Positions 7,952-15,228 of a stretch of 64,000 bases of DNA are shown piece by piece. Origin of the DNA: Lachnoclostridium sp. An196. Its GTDB lineage: Bacteria; Bacillota; Clostridia; Lachnospirales; Lachnospiraceae. Below the pieces are notes generated by a model that did no database searches, had not been told where the DNA came from, and was given only the letters and a program-made list of their open reading frames with translations. The translations under genes were made by a program, and so were the position numbers. How positions within the stretch are numbered: the first letter of the stretch is position 1; every line of letters begins with the position of its first letter. The stretch is from positions 1-64,000 of the forward strand of contig NZ_NFJZ01000012.1 in the NCBI RefSeq assembly GCF_002160135.1. Direction: 5' to 3'.

Positions 7952-8194
7952 ATGAAAGGTATTAACTGGGTAAGAAAGCTGACAAGTAGAAAACTGTGGA
8001 CGGCGGTAGCGTCCTTTGTATCCATGATGATTGTAGCCATGGGAGGAGCGGAAAACACCGCGACACAGGTAACGGCGCTGATTATGGCCGGGGCTTCTGT
8101 GGTGGCCTACATAATCGGAGAGGGGCTGACAGACAGCGCCAATATCGGCGTTGAGGTGGAAACAGAGGTAGAAATGGACGACACAGAGGAGTAA
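7952..8194 (+). CDS. Phage holin
   Basis: The 80-residue product has a basic N-terminus, two membrane segments (LWTAVASFVSMMIVAMGG and VTALIMAGASVVAYIIGEGL) and an acidic tail (VEVETEVEMDDTEE), the size and layout of phi-LC3-type/phage_holin_1 holins. It would release the endolysin encoded downstream. An AGAAAGG ribosome site precedes the ATG and a strong terminator follows. Confidence 0.85.
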   Translation: MKGINWVRKLTSRKLWTAVASFVSMMIVAMGGAENTATQVTALIMAGASVVAYIIGEGLTDSANIGVEVETEVEMDDTEE

Positions 8195-8207
8195 GACAAA
8201 GAACCGG

Positions 8208-8237
8208 GCGCTTGCGGGAAACCGCAGGCGCTTTTTT
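8208..8237 (+). terminator. Rho-independent terminator after holin
   Basis: A ten-pair stem (arms 8208-8217 and 8222-8231, one G-U pair) with a GAAA loop is followed by six T. It separates the holin gene from the small ORF and endolysin, so the latter need read-through or their own promoter. Confidence 0.75.
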
Positions 8238-8262
8238 GAATGAAGAAAAGCGAGGTAATAGC

Positions 8263-8421
8263 ATGGCGGAAATCAAAAGCGAAAGCACTAAGGAAATGAC
8301 GCAGGAAGAAATTAAGAGCCTGCGGGAAAAGGTGGCGAAAATGACACCAGAGGAGCTGCGGGAGTTTAGAAATTCTCATAATGCAGACGAAATGGGCTTT
8401 TGGGGAGAGGAGAGCGTATAA
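8263..8421 (+). CDS. Small acidic/basic helical phage protein
   Basis: I take ATG 8263 (AAGCGAGG upstream) rather than the in-frame start at 8212, which lies inside the terminator. The 52-residue product is helical (EMTQEEIKSLREKVAKMTPEELREFRNSHN). It ends two bases before the endolysin ATG and is probably co-translated. No family recognised; small upstream genes of this kind often accompany lysins. Confidence 0.55.
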   Translation: MAEIKSESTKEMTQEEIKSLREKVAKMTPEELREFRNSHNADEMGFWGEESV

Positions 8422-8422
8422 T

Positions 8423-9976
8423 ATGCAGATAAATAAACTGCTTACACCATACAATTTTACAGACGCAAACGATACAGGCAGGATAAAATATATTGTTATC
8501 CACTATGTCGGAGCGTTGGGAGGAGCAAAGGCAAACTGCCAGTATTACGCGGGGCAGTATATAGGAGCTTCTGCGCATTACTACGTTGGATTTTCCGGGG
8601 AAATATGGCAGAGCGTGCCGGACGAAGATATAGCATGGCATTGTGGAGCAAAGAGCTACAAACATGCGGAGTGCCGGAATACAAACAGCATAGGTATTGA
8701 GCTGTGCGTAAGAAAGAAAAATACGGCACATCTGGGGGCGGAAGATAAAGACTGGTATTTTGAGGACGCGACCGTAAGGGCGGCAGCGGAGCTTACGAGG
8801 TACTTAATGGATAAGTACGGCGTTCCTGCGTCCCATGTTATCCGGCATTATGATGTTACCGGGAAGATTTGCCCTAATCCGTATGTCTATAACGCCACGG
8901 CGCACAAATGGGACGAGTTTAGAGGGCTGATTAGCGGAGCGGAAGTTACCGAGCCGCAGCAGAACCAGCAGGGCGCAGGCTCATATAAAGTAAAGGTTGA
9001 AATTGACGACCTTAACATAAGAGTAGGAGCAGGCACTAATTATGCCAAGACTGGGGGATATACCGGGAAAGGTGTATTCACGATTGTAGAGGAGAAAGCC
9101 GGGCAGGGCAGCACCGCAGGCTGGGGCAGGCTGAAAAGCGGCGCAGGCTGGGTATCTCTGGATTACTGCATAAAGATTGAAGGGAGCGAGACGGGAACGG
9201 CCGAAACCGGAACGGCAGACGGAGGAGACACAGAAAGCACAATCTGGGAGTTTCTGACTGGAAAAGGGCTAAATGCTTATGCCGCTGCCGGGCTTATGGG
9301 GAACCTGTACGCAGAAAGCGGGCTTGCAGCAAATAACCTGCAAAATTCCTACAGTACAAAGCTGGGAATGAGTGACGAGGAGTATACAGCTGCGGTAGAT
9401 AATGGCAGCTATACTAATTTTGCGCATGACAGCGCAGGCTACGGGCTGGCGCAGTGGACGTACTACAGCCGGAAACAGGCTTTATATGACTATGCAAAGG
9501 CGGCGGGCACGTCTATCGGAAATCTGGATATGCAGCTTGATTTTCTATGGCAGGAATTGCAGGGGTACAAGTCTGTTATGGAAAAGCTGACGGCGGCAAC
9601 GTCTGTGCGGGCGGCTTCTGACGCTGTGCTTTTAGGATACGAAAAACCAGCAGACCAGAGCGAAGCAGTCCAGAAAAAGCGGGCAGAGTACGGCCAGAAC
9701 TTTTACAATATATATGCAGGAAAGAAAAACGAGGAGGCAGAACCAGAGCCGCAGAAACCGGCGGCAGCAGTGCCTTATACTGTGAAAATAGATATTTCAG
9801 ATTTGAATATCAGAACAGGAGCGGGCACAAACTATGCAAAGACCGGGGAATATACCGGGAAAGGCGTATTTACGATTGTAGAGGAGAAAGCCGGACAGGG
9901 AAGTACCGCAGGCTGGGGCAGGCTGAAAAGCGGCGCAGGCTGGGTATCTCTGGATTACTGTACTAAGCTGGCATAA
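8423..9976 (+). CDS. Modular endolysin: amidase_2, SH3, tail-lysozyme-like domain, SH3
   Basis: From ATG 8423 (GGAGAGGAG upstream) the product has 517 residues. Residues ~15-165 are an N-acetylmuramoyl-L-alanine amidase of the PGRP/amidase_2 type, with zinc ligands H27, H142 and C150 and the patterns IVIHYVG, AHYYVGFSGEIWQSVPDEDI and RHYDVTGKICPNP. An SH3 cell-wall-binding domain follows (~188-250). Next is a domain with WEFLTGKGLNAYAAAGLMG and NLYAESG, matching phage tail lysozyme (glucosaminidase/lysozyme-like). A second, nearly duplicated SH3 closes the protein. It degrades host peptidoglycan at lysis, cutting both peptide and probably glycan bonds. No signal peptide is seen, so it relies on the holin. 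Confidence 0.92.
   Translation: MQINKLLTPYNFTDANDTGRIKYIVIHYVGALGGAKANCQYYAGQYIGASAHYYVGFSGEIWQSVPDEDIAWHCGAKSYKHAECRNTNSIGIELCVRKKNTAHLGAEDKDWYFEDATVRAAAELTRYLMDKYGVPASHVIRHYDVTGKICPNPYVYNATAHKWDEFRGLISGAEVTEPQQNQQGAGSYKVKVEIDDLNIRVGAGTNYAKTGGYTGKGVFTIVEEKAGQGSTAGWGRLKSGAGWVSLDYCIKIEGSETGTAETGTADGGDTESTIWEFLTGKGLNAYAAAGLMGNLYAESGLAANNLQNSYSTKLGMSDEEYTAAVDNGSYTNFAHDSAGYGLAQWTYYSRKQALYDYAKAAGTSIGNLDMQLDFLWQELQGYKSVMEKLTAATSVRAASDAVLLGYEKPADQSEAVQKKRAEYGQNFYNIYAGKKNEEAEPEPQKPAAAVPYTVKIDISDLNIRTGAGTNYAKTGEYTGKGVFTIVEEKAGQGSTAGWGRLKSGAGWVSLDYCTKLA
9853..9961 (+). repeat. Recent duplication of SH3-coding DNA (other copy 9061-9169)
   Basis: The 109 bp here match 9061-9169 with only five differences and no gaps; flanking SH3 codons are more diverged. 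The pattern suggests recent duplication or gene conversion within the endolysin gene. Confidence 0.85.
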
Positions 9977-9980
9977 GCGC

Positions 9981-10021
9981 GGGCGTGTCGTTCATAAGAG
10001 GGCGGCACGCCCTTATTTTTT
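9981..10021 (+). terminator. Terminator after endolysin
   Basis: Arms 9981-9987 and 10006-10012 (GGGCGTG/CACGCCC) form a seven-pair stem followed by a T-rich tract. It closes the late lysis operon just before the promoter at 10043. Confidence 0.75.
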
Positions 10022-10042
10022 GTCTGAAAGTGCAAAAACACG

Positions 10043-10071
10043 TTGACAATATACCAAAGTTGGTATATAAT
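10043..10071 (+). promoter_or_regulatory. Consensus promoter with a dyad operator between -35 and -10
   Basis: TTGACA at 10043-10048 and TATAAT at 10066-10071 are perfect hexamers at 17-bp spacing. The spacer carries a perfect seven-base dyad (ATACCAA, AG, TTGGTAT; 10051-10066) that reaches the first base of the -10. A repressor bound there would block polymerase. The nearby XRE gene (10418) is the obvious candidate. Confidence 0.85.
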
Positions 10072-10134
10072 AAAGAACATAGAGAGGAGGACAAAACAAA
10101 TAAGTGCAAAGCACTGGAAAGGAGAAACGGCACG

Positions 10135-10254
10135 TTGGGTAAGAAAAAGAAACATAAGAAAAAGCCTATCAAGTGGCAAGATTTAGCGGTCAATGCACTG
10201 ATAGACTTAATCGTAGGAACGGTACTTATCATAATAGGAAAGCTGTTAGAATAA
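10135..10254 (+). CDS. 39-residue basic single-pass membrane peptide
   Basis: TTG 10135 is preferred because AAAGGAGAA lies nine bases upstream; the longer open frame from 9985 would start before the promoter. The product has a Lys-rich N-terminus (GKKKKHKKKP) and one hydrophobic helix (ALIDLIVGTVLIIIGKLL). The format is that of small holin-like or type I toxin-like peptides, but no family is certain. It is the first product of the operator-controlled promoter at 10043. Confidence 0.6.
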   Translation: MGKKKKHKKKPIKWQDLAVNALIDLIVGTVLIIIGKLLE

Positions 10255-10261
10255 GCACCAA

Positions 10262-10279
10262 GGCGGGCGAAAGCCCGCC
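10262..10279 (+). other. GAAA-loop hairpin sharing its core with the DGR hairpin
   Basis: A perfect seven-pair stem (10262-10268/10273-10279) with loop GAAA lies just after the stop of the small membrane peptide. Fifteen bases (GGCGGGCGAAAGCCC) are identical to 5632-5646 of the DGR hairpin. No T-tract follows, so it is not a clear terminator. Confidence 0.6.
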
Positions 10280-10322
10280 GCCTATAGAAAATATACCACA
10301 AACGGAAAGCCGAGTAAAGAGC

Positions 10323-10421
10323 ATGATTTTAAAGTTGGGTATCTTTTTGGTGACTGCGGGAGCCATAAAGCTATGCGTAGCGCTTATAATCAGAGCGCGA
10401 GAGAAAAGAGGGAAAACATGA
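10323..10421 (+). CDS. 32-residue membrane peptide coupled to the XRE gene
   Basis: ATG 10323 gives MILKLGIFLVTAGAIKLCVA and a basic tail (RAREKRGKT). Its stop TGA overlaps the ATG of the XRE gene (ATGA), a coupling arrangement. The ribosome site is weak (AAAGAG). It may be a leader that sets repressor translation, or a small membrane protein. Confidence 0.45.
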   Translation: MILKLGIFLVTAGAIKLCVALIIRAREKRGKT

Positions 10422-10612
10422 TAGGCGAGAATATCAGAAAGGCAAGAAAAGCGGCGGGCGTTTCTCAAAAAGAACTTGCGGAACGCCTGCAAGTCCACCA
10501 AAAGGATATAAGTCGATGGGAGAATGGGGCGCACGTCCCTACACTGGAAATATTTACAAAGATATGCAGGGAGCTTAACGCTTCTGCTGATGAAATTTTA
10601 GAATTGAAATAA
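10418..10612 (+). CDS. XRE/cI-type repressor, minimal HTH
   Basis: The 64-residue product is a single HTH_3 domain: IRKARKAAGVSQKELAERL, then VHQKDISRWENG (recognition helix) and PTLEIFTKICRELN. Such one-domain proteins act as phage or plasmid-type repressors. ATG 10418 is preferred over the upstream start at 10373 because AAAGAGGG lies directly upstream. It probably binds the dyad at 10051-10066 and so controls its own transcription; that is inference. Confidence 0.82.
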   Translation: MIGENIRKARKAAGVSQKELAERLQVHQKDISRWENGAHVPTLEIFTKICRELNASADEILELK

Positions 10613-10633
10613 AGGCGAAAGAGAGGGCTTATT

Positions 10634-11323
10634 ATGGCAAAGAAAAAAATTGTACTTTATGGAGTTGCGGCGCTGTTTGCCGTAAGCGGTATTGTGGCGC
10701 TGCCGTCTGGGAATATAGCCGGAGGCGTGGGCTGCATTGTGATTGCAGCAGTATGCGCTTTTTTAGGAAAAAAGAGCGCAGATAAAGAAACGGAGACGGG
10801 AAAGCCAGCAAGAGAGGCTACGCGCCCGGTATCCGGCAGCAGGATTGCGGAGACAATAAGGACAAAAGTAGTAGGAGTTACGTACTGCAACGACGACGGA
10901 GAAAGCAGACAGGATATTTTAAGCAGAATGACAGGGGACGAGGAAATACAGATAGAAAAAACCGTATACAATGGAGAGCCTGCTGCGTATGTAAAATGGG
11001 GCGATAAGGTTTTAGGCTATCTGTCTGCGGAATTGTCTAAAGATTTAGCAAATAGATACCCAAACGCCAGATATGAAGCGAAATTGTTAGAAATTTCTGG
11101 GGAGGAGGTACATACGTTTGGGTGCAATATAGAGCTTGATATTATCGTAGACGAACAGAGAGGCAGCGCACAGGAGCCAGCCGGGGAAACAGTCGTATAC
11201 GTAGACCGCAGCAGTAAAAAGTACCATATTAAGCCTGATTGTTCAGGGATGAAGAACCCGAAAGCAATACCATTAAGCCAAGCAAAAAAGAAATACGCGC
11301 CTTGTAGGAAATGCTGCAAGTAA
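10634..11323 (+). CDS. Membrane-anchored HIRAN-domain protein with C-terminal Cys/His motif
   Basis: The 229-residue product starts with two hydrophobic segments (IVLYGVAALFAVSGIVALPSG and GGVGCIVIAAVCAFLG). Residues ~75-175 match a HIRAN domain (VVGVTYCNDDGESRQDILSRM, a conserved Tyr/Gly region VKWGDKVLGYLSAELSKDLA). The end has YHIKPDCSGMKNPKA...YAPCRKCCK, an Ada-like CxxC metal or nucleic-acid-binding motif seen at the ends of small nuclease-associated proteins. HIRAN domains recognise DNA 3' ends or stalled forks. A membrane-tethered version beside a prophage repressor suggests superinfection or entry control, which is inference. AGAGAGGG precedes the ATG. Confidence 0.75.
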   Translation: MAKKKIVLYGVAALFAVSGIVALPSGNIAGGVGCIVIAAVCAFLGKKSADKETETGKPAREATRPVSGSRIAETIRTKVVGVTYCNDDGESRQDILSRMTGDEEIQIEKTVYNGEPAAYVKWGDKVLGYLSAELSKDLANRYPNARYEAKLLEISGEEVHTFGCNIELDIIVDEQRGSAQEPAGETVVYVDRSSKKYHIKPDCSGMKNPKAIPLSQAKKKYAPCRKCCK

Positions 11324-11336
11324 GTAAGACCACGGG

Positions 11337-11370
11337 AGCCGCAGACTTGTAAAAGAGCCTGCGGCTTTTG
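11337..11370 (+). terminator. Terminator after HIRAN gene
   Basis: AGCCGCAG (11337-11344) and CTGCGGCT (11359-11366) form an eight-pair stem followed by TTTTG. It closes the repressor/HIRAN operon before the transposase gene. Confidence 0.65.
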
Positions 11371-11404
11371 TCGTGCAAAATTTACCAAAGAGAGGGATAC
11401 CAGA

Positions 11405-12460
11405 ATGGCAAATAAGAAAGGGAGCAGGCAGCTTACAAAAGCTGACAGGATAAAAATAGAGGCATTATTAAAAGCGGGGCATAGCAAAAGGGAAATTGCC
11501 GCGCAGCTGCACGTACACCGCAGTACGATTTACAACGAGCTTAAGAGGGGCAGATACATACACCGCAATAGTGACTGGACGGAGGAAGAACGGTATAGCC
11601 CGGATATAGCCCAGAAACGCTGCGAGGAAAATTTAAAAGTGCGTGGCACACAGCTTAAAATAGGCAACGATATAGCCTATGCAAATTACATAGAGGATAA
11701 GATAGTAAACGAGGATTACAGCCCGGCTGCCGTTCTGGGAGAATTGAAAGCGCAGGGGAAAGAGGGGGAGTTTTCAACTACAATATGCGTCACTACGCTT
11801 TACAGTTACATTGATAAAGGGATTTTCCTTAAGCTGACAAATAAGGATTTGCCAGTAAAGAAGAATAAAAAGCGGGGCTATCATAAAGTAAAGAAACAGC
11901 AGGCCAGAGCCAACGCCGGAGAGAGTATAGAGAAGCGCCCGGAGGAGATAGACAAAAGGGAAGAATTTGGGCACTGGGAAATGGATAGTGTCATAGGAAA
12001 GCGCGGAAAGTCTAAAAATACTCTGCTGGTGCTGACGGAGCGAAAGACGCGGGACGAGATAATATTTAAACTACCAGACCACACAGCAGAGGCGGTAGTA
12101 GCCGCAGTGGATAGGTTAGAAAGGAAATGGGGAGAACTTTTTAAACAGGTATTCAAGACCATTACCGTAGATAACGGCAGCGAGTTTGCATATTGTGAGG
12201 CGCTGGAAAAGTCTGTATTGGGGGAGGGCAACAGAACAAAGCTATATTACTGCCACCCGTATAGTAGCTGGGAGAGAGGGACGAACGAAGTAACAAATAA
12301 AATGGTGCGCCGGAAAGTACCAAAGGGGACGGATTTTGACGAAAAGACGGAGGAGGAGGTGCAGAGCATTGAGGACTGGATAAACAATTACCCGCGCCGT
12401 ATTCATGGATACCATACGGCGGCAGAACGGTTTACAGAGGAGGTAGAGAAACTGGCATAA
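11405..12460 (+). CDS. IS30-family transposase (phage-terminal)
   Basis: The 351-residue product has an N-terminal IS30 HTH (LTKADRIKIEALLKAGHSKREI, HVHRSTIYNELKRG) and a DDE integrase core: D194 in HWEMDSVIG, D256 in TVDNGSEF and E290 in SSWERGTNE, a D-E spacing of 33 typical of IS30. It ends with IHGYHTAAERF. Length is normal and there is no frameshift. I see no terminal inverted repeats around the gene, and its stop overlaps the ATG of another small gene (TAATG). It therefore looks like a resident phage gene in the place where an integrase is expected, not a simple IS copy. Confidence 0.9.
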   Translation: MANKKGSRQLTKADRIKIEALLKAGHSKREIAAQLHVHRSTIYNELKRGRYIHRNSDWTEEERYSPDIAQKRCEENLKVRGTQLKIGNDIAYANYIEDKIVNEDYSPAAVLGELKAQGKEGEFSTTICVTTLYSYIDKGIFLKLTNKDLPVKKNKKRGYHKVKKQQARANAGESIEKRPEEIDKREEFGHWEMDSVIGKRGKSKNTLLVLTERKTRDEIIFKLPDHTAEAVVAAVDRLERKWGELFKQVFKTITVDNGSEFAYCEALEKSVLGEGNRTKLYYCHPYSSWERGTNEVTNKMVRRKVPKGTDFDEKTEEEVQSIEDWINNYPRRIHGYHTAAERFTEEVEKLA

Positions 12461-12639
12461 TGGCAGCAGGAGGCAGATACAAGGCGCAAAGGCTGGCGGA
12501 AACGGCAGCTTTAAAGGCGAGCCGGAATAAAGAGACGGAAACACAGCGCTTTCTTAGTATGATGTGCATTATATATAAAAACAGCAGAATGAAATTATAC
12601 AAAATGCTGAAACTGATTTTTTGTCGAAAAAAAGGTTGA
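12460..12639 (+). CDS. Small basic protein coupled to the transposase; last prophage ORF
   Basis: ATG 12460 overlaps the TAA of the transposase gene. The 59-residue product begins GGRYKAQRLAETAALKASRN and turns into a Lys/Met-rich end (NSRMKLYKMLKLIFCRKKG) in AT-richer DNA. The codon style changes around 12545, so the frame may run out of the phage into host DNA and its 3' half be accidental. No family recognised. The prophage/host border probably lies between about 12540 and 12670. Confidence 0.45.
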   Translation: MAAGGRYKAQRLAETAALKASRNKETETQRFLSMMCIIYKNSRMKLYKMLKLIFCRKKG

Positions 12640-12673
12640 AATTTTTAATGTTATTCTAGTTTATCAAATTTTG

Positions 12674-12702
12674 TTGTCATCGGCATTTCTGAATGCTATA
12701 AT
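12674..12702 (+). promoter_or_regulatory. Promoter for the GH13-like gene
   Basis: TTGTCA (12674-12679) and TATAAT (12697-12702) are spaced by 17 bp, about 50 bp upstream of the ATG at 12752. It marks host sequence after the prophage. Confidence 0.7.
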
Positions 12703-12751
12703 ACTTATAATTGGGTTAACTATAGACTGTTGAAGGGAAAAGGTATCGTGT

Positions 12752-14602
12752 ATGTTTGAATATCAGGTGGAGGCCGGAAGACCGGAGCGGCTGGGCGTGA
12801 CAAAAGAGGGAAAAGACATCAATTTTGCGGTGACGGTGAGAGACGGCGGGGCATGCAGCCTGCTTCTTTATCCCAGAGGAGAGAAGGAGCCGGAAGCGGA
12901 ACTGGAGTTTTCAGAGGACATGCAGTACGGGGATCTGTATGCCATGAAGATCCGCCAATTTCCCATGGACCGGTATGAATACAATTACCGGATCAACGGA
13001 ACGGTTGTCCAGGATCCCTATGCGGATGCGGTTGCAGGCCGGGAGGTATGGGGGAACTGTCCGGACAGTCCTCATGAGGTTCGCTGCAGGGCGGATTTCG
13101 CGCCGTTTCCCTGGCAGGGAGACCAGCCGCTGGAGCTGCCTTATGAAAAGTGTGTTCTGTACATGACGCATCCCAGGGGATTTACGATGGATCCGTCATC
13201 CCGGGTACGTCATCCGGGAACGTTCGCCGGGATAAAGGAAAAGATCCCGTATCTGAAGAACCTGGGGATCACGCAGCTGGAGCTGATGCCGGTCTATGAA
13301 TTTGCAGAAGCAGAGGCGGAGGAGACGCCGAAGAAGCATATGCCGGTGAAGAAGCGCAAGATGGAAATGCTGAATTACTGGGGGTATGGGAAAGCGTGTT
13401 TCTTTGCGCCCAAAGCGTCTTACAGCGCGTCTGGGAATCCGGTGCGTGAGATGAAAGAGCTGGTGAGAGAACTTCATAAAAACGGGATTGAATTGATCCT
13501 GGAATTTTATTTTCCGTATATGACCAGCCCGGCGCTGGTTCGGGACTGTGTAAAACACTGGGTATCGGAGTACCATATTGACGGCGTTCACGTAAATGCG
13601 CAGGACACGCCGCTGATCTGTCTGTCATGGGAGCCTCTGCTGTCCAGAACGAAGATTATGAGTGAATATTTTCCCCTGGAAAGGATCTATGAATCAGATT
13701 ATCAGCCGACATTCCGGCGGCTGGCGGAGTATAACGATGATTTTATGATCAAAGCGCGCCGCTTCCTGAAAGGAGATGAGGATACACTGTGGCAGATCTC
13801 CGAGAGTATGAGACGAAATCCGGCGCAGCAGGCGGTGATCAATTACATAGCCTGCCACAATGGATTTACCCTGGCGGACGCGGTTTCTTACGATGTGAAG
13901 CACAATGAAGACAACGGGGAAGACAACCGGGACGGGACAGACTGCAATCACAGCTGCAATTACGGTGAAGAGGGACCTACGTCCAAAAAAGCGCTGCAGT
14001 CTCTCCGAAGACGTCAGATGCGCAATGCGTTCCTGATCCTGCTGCTGTCCCAGGGAGTTCCGGCTGTCTATGGCGGAGATGAGATGGGAAATTCCCAGAG
14101 AGGCAATAATAATGCCTACTGCCAGGACAACGAAATCTCCTGGATACAGTGGAGCAGAAAGAAATATGACCGCCAGATGCAGGAATTTGTCCGGGAGGCG
14201 ATCGCTTTCCGCGGCCGTCATGCAGCGTTCGGACGAAGAAAGCCATATGTGATGAGCGACTATCTGTCAAAAGGCATGCCGGATCTGTCCTATCACGGAA
14301 CCCGGGCCTGGTACGGGGAGTTTGAAAGCTACAACCGGCAGATGGGTATCCTGTATGCCGGCGAATATACGGGAGACCGCACTTTGTATGTTCTCTACAA
14401 TATGCATATGATTGAACATGAGATCGCGCTTCCTACGCTCCCCGCAGGTCAGAGCTGGTATCTGCTGGCAGACACCGGCAGGGAAGGGGCATCGACCTTT
14501 TTGAAGGAAGAGGAAAAGATACTGCTGGAAGACCAGAAGATGGCGGCGGTTCCTCCCAGAACTATATGGATACTGACAGGTGAGACACATGAAAATGATT
14601 AA
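12752..14602 (+). CDS. GH13 glycogen-debranching-like protein, catalytic residues lost
   Basis: The 616-residue product has an N-terminal CBM48-like domain (residues ~10-105) and a (beta/alpha)8 GH13 barrel of the GlgX/isoamylase type; LPYEKCVLYMTHPRGFTMDPSS, LNYWGYGKACFFAPKASYSA and QGVPAVYGGDEMGNSQRGNN are all recognisable. The signature regions are altered. Region II, normally GFRFDLA, reads GVHVNAQ with N282 at the nucleophile. Region IV, normally HDG, reads HNG with N370. The region I stretch normally ending in NH is ILEFYFPYMTS. It is probably a non-catalytic glycan-binding or regulatory protein. The next gene overlaps its end. Confidence 0.85.
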   Translation: MFEYQVEAGRPERLGVTKEGKDINFAVTVRDGGACSLLLYPRGEKEPEAELEFSEDMQYGDLYAMKIRQFPMDRYEYNYRINGTVVQDPYADAVAGREVWGNCPDSPHEVRCRADFAPFPWQGDQPLELPYEKCVLYMTHPRGFTMDPSSRVRHPGTFAGIKEKIPYLKNLGITQLELMPVYEFAEAEAEETPKKHMPVKKRKMEMLNYWGYGKACFFAPKASYSASGNPVREMKELVRELHKNGIELILEFYFPYMTSPALVRDCVKHWVSEYHIDGVHVNAQDTPLICLSWEPLLSRTKIMSEYFPLERIYESDYQPTFRRLAEYNDDFMIKARRFLKGDEDTLWQISESMRRNPAQQAVINYIACHNGFTLADAVSYDVKHNEDNGEDNRDGTDCNHSCNYGEEGPTSKKALQSLRRRQMRNAFLILLLSQGVPAVYGGDEMGNSQRGNNNAYCQDNEISWIQWSRKKYDRQMQEFVREAIAFRGRHAAFGRRKPYVMSDYLSKGMPDLSYHGTRAWYGEFESYNRQMGILYAGEYTGDRTLYVLYNMHMIEHEIALPTLPAGQSWYLLADTGREGASTFLKEEEKILLEDQKMAAVPPRTIWILTGETHEND

Positions 14603-15155
14603 TATCTGGAGACATTTCCATACGATCACAGAGCACAAGATCGTGGTGGCGCGGCATTGTTTCCAGGTGGGGATGTATTGGCAGGGGCTGACCCATGATC
14701 TGTCAAAATATTCTCCGGCAGAATTCTGGCCGGGATGTAAATATTATCAGGGCTACCGCAGCCCAAACAATGCAGAAAGGGAGCAGAAAGGGTATTCTTC
14801 TGCCTGGCTGCATCACAAAGGCCGCAATAAACATCATTATGAATACTGGATCGATTACAGTACAGGTCCGGTGAAAGGCATGGCAGGCATGAAGATGCCG
14901 CTTCGGTATGTCAATGAGATGATCATGGACCGGATTGCCGCTTCCAAAGTGTATGAAGGAAAGAAATATACACAGCATTCCCCGCTGATGTATTATGAAA
15001 AAGGGAAGGACGGCTATATGATCCATGAGGAAACCAGGGCTCTTCTGGAATATATCCTGCGTATGCTGGACGCGAAGGGAGAAGATTATACATTTGCCTA
15101 TATGAAAAAATATATGGTAGGAAAGAAAGAATATCCCCGGATTAAAAAAATTTGA
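14589..15155 (+). CDS. DUF5662-family protein
   Basis: ATG 14589 overlaps the end of the GH13-like gene; a GTG nine bases upstream is the alternative. The 188-residue product has the Clostridia-conserved pattern TEHKIVVARHCFQVGMYWQG, THDLSKYSPAEFW, then SAWLHHKGRNKHHYEYWID. The many conserved His and Asp residues suggest an HD-like metal site. Function is unknown. Coupled translation with the GH13-like gene is a lineage habit I infer only from the overlap. Confidence 0.7.
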   Translation: MKMINIWRHFHTITEHKIVVARHCFQVGMYWQGLTHDLSKYSPAEFWPGCKYYQGYRSPNNAEREQKGYSSAWLHHKGRNKHHYEYWIDYSTGPVKGMAGMKMPLRYVNEMIMDRIAASKVYEGKKYTQHSPLMYYEKGKDGYMIHEETRALLEYILRMLDAKGEDYTFAYMKKYMVGKKEYPRIKKI

Positions 15156-15169
15156 AAAAAGAAGGATTT

Positions 15170-15198
15170 TTGCATTTTATATGGAATAGATATATAAT
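15170..15198 (+). promoter_or_regulatory. Promoter of the dgt-dnaG-rpoD operon
   Basis: TTGCAT (15170-15175) and TATAAT (15193-15198) at 17-bp spacing lie about 30 bp upstream of the dgt start. Confidence 0.7.
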
Positions 15199-15228
15199 AA
15201 AAGGAATTTTTGCGAGGAGGGATGAAAG

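Noticed and set aside
11405-12460. Simple IS30 insertion sequence copy
   Set aside because: No terminal inverted repeats or target duplication are visible, and the gene is coupled to a small downstream ORF, so I do not call an IS element.
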